Shown here one piece after another: positions 61,001-64,000 of a DNA stretch of 64,000 bases (positions are counted from its first letter, which is position 1; the number at the start of each line of letters is the position of its first letter). The notes under the pieces are model-generated. The model was not told where the DNA came from, did no database searches, and was given only the letters and a program-made list of their open reading frames with translations. This DNA comes from Cutaneotrichosporon cavernicola. Its lineage: Eukaryota; Basidiomycota; Tremellomycetes; Trichosporonales; Trichosporonaceae. The position numbers and the translations under genes are program-made. The stretch lies in the NCBI RefSeq assembly GCF_030864355.1, contig NC_083395.1, forward strand, positions 2,914,001 to 2,978,000. The letters run 5' to 3'.

Positions 61001-61893
61001 TGCCGCCAGAGTTCATCATCAACTTGCACGATGGGCTCAGCCACAATCTGGGGCGGCGGACGAGCGGGCGATCTGTACGCAGCACAGGCACCGAGACCCC
61101 TAATTCTGAACGTGACGGACCAAGTCGTGCTGGCTCAGTTCACTCGCGTCGCGGCGGTGGCAGTCGACGGAGCTCGATCCGAACGCCGACATTCAACGGC
61201 GACGGCTCAAACAGATTCCGGCCCGGGCCACCCGCATCGCCGTTGAACGACTATCATCGTCGCTCGGCCTCCGGTTCGGCATCCACACGTGTCCGGCACA
61301 TCAAGGTCCTTCACGAAGCCAAGTCGATAAGGCCCAACTCGGTGGCCTCGAGCGTACGCTCAAATGCGTCGTCACGCGCGTCATCTATTCTGGGCCGCGA
61401 CGACGAGAGTGATGACGATGGGACAGGCCAGCGCCGTACGTCGCTCTCGGATGATGTGAGCCGCGTGCGCTCCCCGTTGTCCCGGGGCATGGCGATCGGT
61501 CGTGGAAAGCCGCCTCTACGCGATGTGTTCAGCAAGCGCAATGACGACGACGACTGGATATCAGAGGACGACGAGTTTGCTGGTGGGCTTGGCCAGGGAG
61601 CGTGGTCGTACGGTGCCACAGCCAAGTGGAGCTCGGCGAGCGTGCGCCCGAGCTCAGTTGATGGAGCCACGGGCGGCACGTCCGCGGCATCCAGGTTCAC
61701 TACGACTGCGTCCGGCAAGAAAACGGTCGGGGACGCAATCGCGCCAGTTTGTATGGCGAGTGCGACCCCCAGTTCGAGCCAAAGCTCTGGCTCGGGAGCA
61801 AGCCGCCGCGATGTAGGGCGCAGGGGGTTGCCGGCGACCCGCGGTGCACCAGCACAGATCATTGAGGAGGAGGAAGAGGAGGACGAGGAGTAG
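58011..61893 (+). CDS. CAMK-like Ser/Thr protein kinase, 1,249 residues
   Basis: Four exons (58011-58082, 58122-58215, 58277-58903, 58937-61893) in phase. The kinase domain occupies about residues 46-330: Gly-loop GEGTFGSV (54-61, completed by splicing), ATP lysine Lys76 in AIKK, Glu89, catalytic HRDLKLEN (162-169), and GDLGFA (181-186), where DFG is replaced by DLG. The activation segment is FCGTTGYASPEML. After it, SEKLLVQRLSDLGFDIGQLM / SAMWWILRL resembles the UBA-like region of the fungal YPL150W-type CAMKL kinases. The remaining C-terminus is long, Ser/Arg-rich and likely disordered, ending in a Glu/Asp run (EEEEEEDEE). The start has purine at -3 and G at +4. Substrates are unknown; the exact subfamily is a moderate-confidence guess. 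Confidence 0.85.
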
Positions 61894-62342
61894 CTGGACC
61901 TCATGGACATTGACTCCGTGTGAGAGTGTGGAGTATGTGTGTAGATGTCGCGGCATCTACTTGTGCATTATGGTAGGCGCTTCTCAATGTACAGTATTCA
62001 CGCATAGAGCACAGTGTATGATGCAGAGTCTTGTCATCAAGCCGAGGATTGCTCGCCACTAGTTTTGCTGCTCATTATTCTGATGTCCACGTTGACCTCA
62101 CCATGGGCGATTCCGAACAGCATGGCGGTCATAGCTTCGGACGCAGCCAGCAAGCCAGTGTAGCGCTCCATCTTCTCTACCCTCTTTGCCATTCCTCTGG
62201 ACGTCTCCACCAACAAGAACTTGAACCCCAAGCACATGTCGCTGACACATTCCGATCTCATCGCCCTGAGACCTGGGCCCAGCATCCCGAACTCGACCCG
62301 CTCTCCGCCTATGCGCTGGAGAAGATCCCCGAGAACGGCACC
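61894..62342. other. Intergenic, kinase / decayed paralogue
   Basis: About 450 bp. An in-frame extension upstream of the next gene's chosen ATG is open from about 62031, but lacks coding character. Nothing else was seen. Confidence 0.4.
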
Positions 62343-63741
62343 ATGTCGAACTGTCAGACACTTCCCAGACCGAGCAACCCGACTGTGCCACCAATCCAGG
62401 AGGGCGACACGGACCTGCCAGATCTTGGCCTCGAGGTGTCCATTGCCCCGTCGCGGTATCCGTCCTCGACTGGCGCGCCGCCGCCAATGCCCACACCGGC
62501 GCGTCGCAGCAGTCCCCTCCTCCCGGCTACGTCTCTTACACCATCCCCAGACACGGCGACGACGGCCCCCTCGCAGGTCATACCCATACCGGTACGTCCC
62601 CCCTCGACTCGGCTGACGCAGACCGTGGCATCGAGCAGACCAGTTTCGCAAAAGGACCTCGAGGACGCCCGGCGCCCCACCTCGCCCTATTCCCACCGGG
62701 TGCTACGCACGTGGCGCCGCCGACTGACCCCCTGTGCCTCCCAAACCTCCCATACCAGGAAGCAGAAGCGCGCCGCTAAAACCGTCGAGAAGTGGAAGGG
62801 GTATAGCCACGACGTCAAGAAACGGATCACGGCCAGCCGGGTACGCAACCCCGAGGTCGGGGAGGCCGGCGACCTTATGGAGTTGAGCTCGACCTCGAGA
62901 TTCCCTCAGAGCTGAGCACAAGCGAAGCAAGTGCCCTCAGGGCAAACTGACACTAGTACGCCATGTACCGCGACATGCTTCTCAACTATAACACGACGAC
63001 GCCCTGGTACCCATGGACCTACCGCGTCGATTTTGTCGAGCTGGACGCGGCGTGGGGCACAACCTTCGAAGACAGTGTACCCCTCCTCCCCGTATCAGCA
63101 ATGTACGGGAATATCAATGCCCGAGCCGTCTCATGAGACACTTCGACGGGGCGCGAATTCCGCCTATTAAACTTTACGTGGCGCGAGAGTGCCCGATACT
63201 CGGCCTCTCCTCTCCTTGTAACAACCACACGGTGACGCGCACACAAATCCAGGCGGCTCTGGAACGGACGGTCCGCCGTCCCAATAACGCGTGGTGGGCC
63301 GTCGACACGCTCCGTCCCCTCCTCTTATCAAAGCCGACCAAGCTCCGCCACGGGGTTTGGATGGACGCCGCGCGTACTGCCGCAAAAATCGCCAGTATTT
63401 TCCGGACCCAGTACCGTGACACTATGCGGTTTGCTGTTGCGGTCCACGAACTCGCCGATTACGAATACGCGCACGAGCTGCCGTTTGAGGATGGGCTCTG
63501 GCTTACCCATGTTTTCGATGACCACTTTCTCCGGCCACCACAGTTTTACTCCCCCCCTTCGCTTGCCCCTTCGTCGCTGACTTGGGTGTTCCAGGCAACC
63601 GAGCATATTCATGCGTATTTCGATAACGAGGGTGGTGAGTACCAGTATATACAGGGTATGGCTATGGTGCTCGCGGTTGACGAGTACCGTAAGGTTCTCG
63701 AGAAGCTCAATGGGGCTAAAAAGGTGATCAAGGCGGAGTAG
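62343..63741 (+). pseudogene. Decayed paralogue of the unrecognised 541-residue protein
   Basis: Homology to the gene at 54500-56337 is clear in three blocks: RNPEVGEAGDLME, YPWTYRVDFVE, and KIASIFRTQYRDTMRFAVAV with HELADYEYAHELP, ending PPSLAPSSLTWVFQATEHI. Between the second and third blocks the frame is broken. At 63134-63136 an in-frame TGA replaces the Trp codon of the other copy's AVSWD (here AVS-stop-D), and homology continues in the same frame through GREFRLLNFTW. The frame then changes between about 63200 and 63232 before the VTRTQIQAAL block. The intact copy has no intron in this exon. The first part from 62343 with a 30-bp intron at 62592-62621 is still open. Sequencing error or an unusual intron are alternatives. 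Confidence 0.6.
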
Positions 63742-64000
63742 GAGTAGGGATACTGTCAGCTGGGGATTGTAGAGGTTGTTGATGATTGCGAATGTTACCA
63801 GTCCATGCCATGCCATGCCAGGGCGGTTGTTCAAATCAGACTGCGACGTCTGACATTTGGAGGCTCCACTGGCTCCACACCGATCGGCCGATCAGGTGGG
63901 CTGTCGTTGGTGTCGTGGCAGCTTGGTAGATGCTGACTTTCTCTGTCACTAGCGTTTCGGTGTTCCAAAGCCACCCCATACTGTTGGAAACATGCTTAGC
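63742..64000. other. Right-edge non-coding sequence
   Basis: It follows the decayed paralogue. A short CATGC tandem (about 63805-63822) is the only structure noted. Confidence 0.4.

Noticed and set aside
62031..62342. Upstream extension of the decayed paralogue
   Set aside because: The frame is open, but nothing in it resembles the intact copy's N-terminus and the ATG at 62343 has better context.

Overview
The window reads as nuclear DNA of a basidiomycete yeast, most likely a tremellomycete close to Trichosporonales. That placement is inference. It rests on GC-rich codon use, genes split by very short introns (mostly 26-50 bp, GTGAGY donors, CTGAC/CTAAC branch sites a few bases before the acceptor), and protein families typical of such yeasts. 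No prokaryotic operons, rRNA, convincing tRNA, CRISPR array or transposon is visible. Splice junctions were assigned by eye from phase and protein continuity.

Layout, left to right. 1-12 kb: 5' end of a FIG4-type phosphoinositide phosphatase (-), an alpha-arrestin with a PPxY motif (+), an MFSD1-like transporter (-), a 3.1-kb gene-free stretch with a 9-bp E-box array, and a CSC1/OSCA-type channel (+). 12.5-20 kb: a 2,304-residue unknown protein with two C1-like zinc fingers (-), 13 exons. 20-33 kb: a compact run of housekeeping genes on alternating strands: VPS11, Rab geranylgeranyltransferase alpha (BET4), a WBP4-like U1-type zinc-finger protein, SAS10/UTP3, SDE2 and RAD4/XPC. 33-47.6 kb: an M16C metallopeptidase with two candidate starts, MSS51, an intronless ankyrin protein, RAD50 and an F-box/WD40 protein. 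48-64 kb is looser and more lineage-specific: a secreted CPL1-like protein, a 3.2-kb gene-poor gap with a 16-bp minisatellite, an F-box-like protein with ankyrin-like repeats, an unrecognised 541-residue protein, a CAMK-like kinase with a DLG motif, and a decayed paralogue of the unrecognised protein.

The genes do not form one pathway. Small themes are endolysosome/membrane traffic (FIG4, arrestin, MFSD1-like, VPS11, BET4), RNA processing (WBP4-like, SDE2, SAS10) and DNA repair (RAD4, RAD50). The first twelve genes alternate strand without exception, and several convergent pairs leave only 44-61 bp between stop codons.

The most novel items are the unrecognised family at 54.5-56.3 kb with its apparent pseudogene copy at 62.3-63.7 kb, the giant C1-finger protein, the tandem SUMO-consensus array in the WBP4-like protein, and the extremely short introns.
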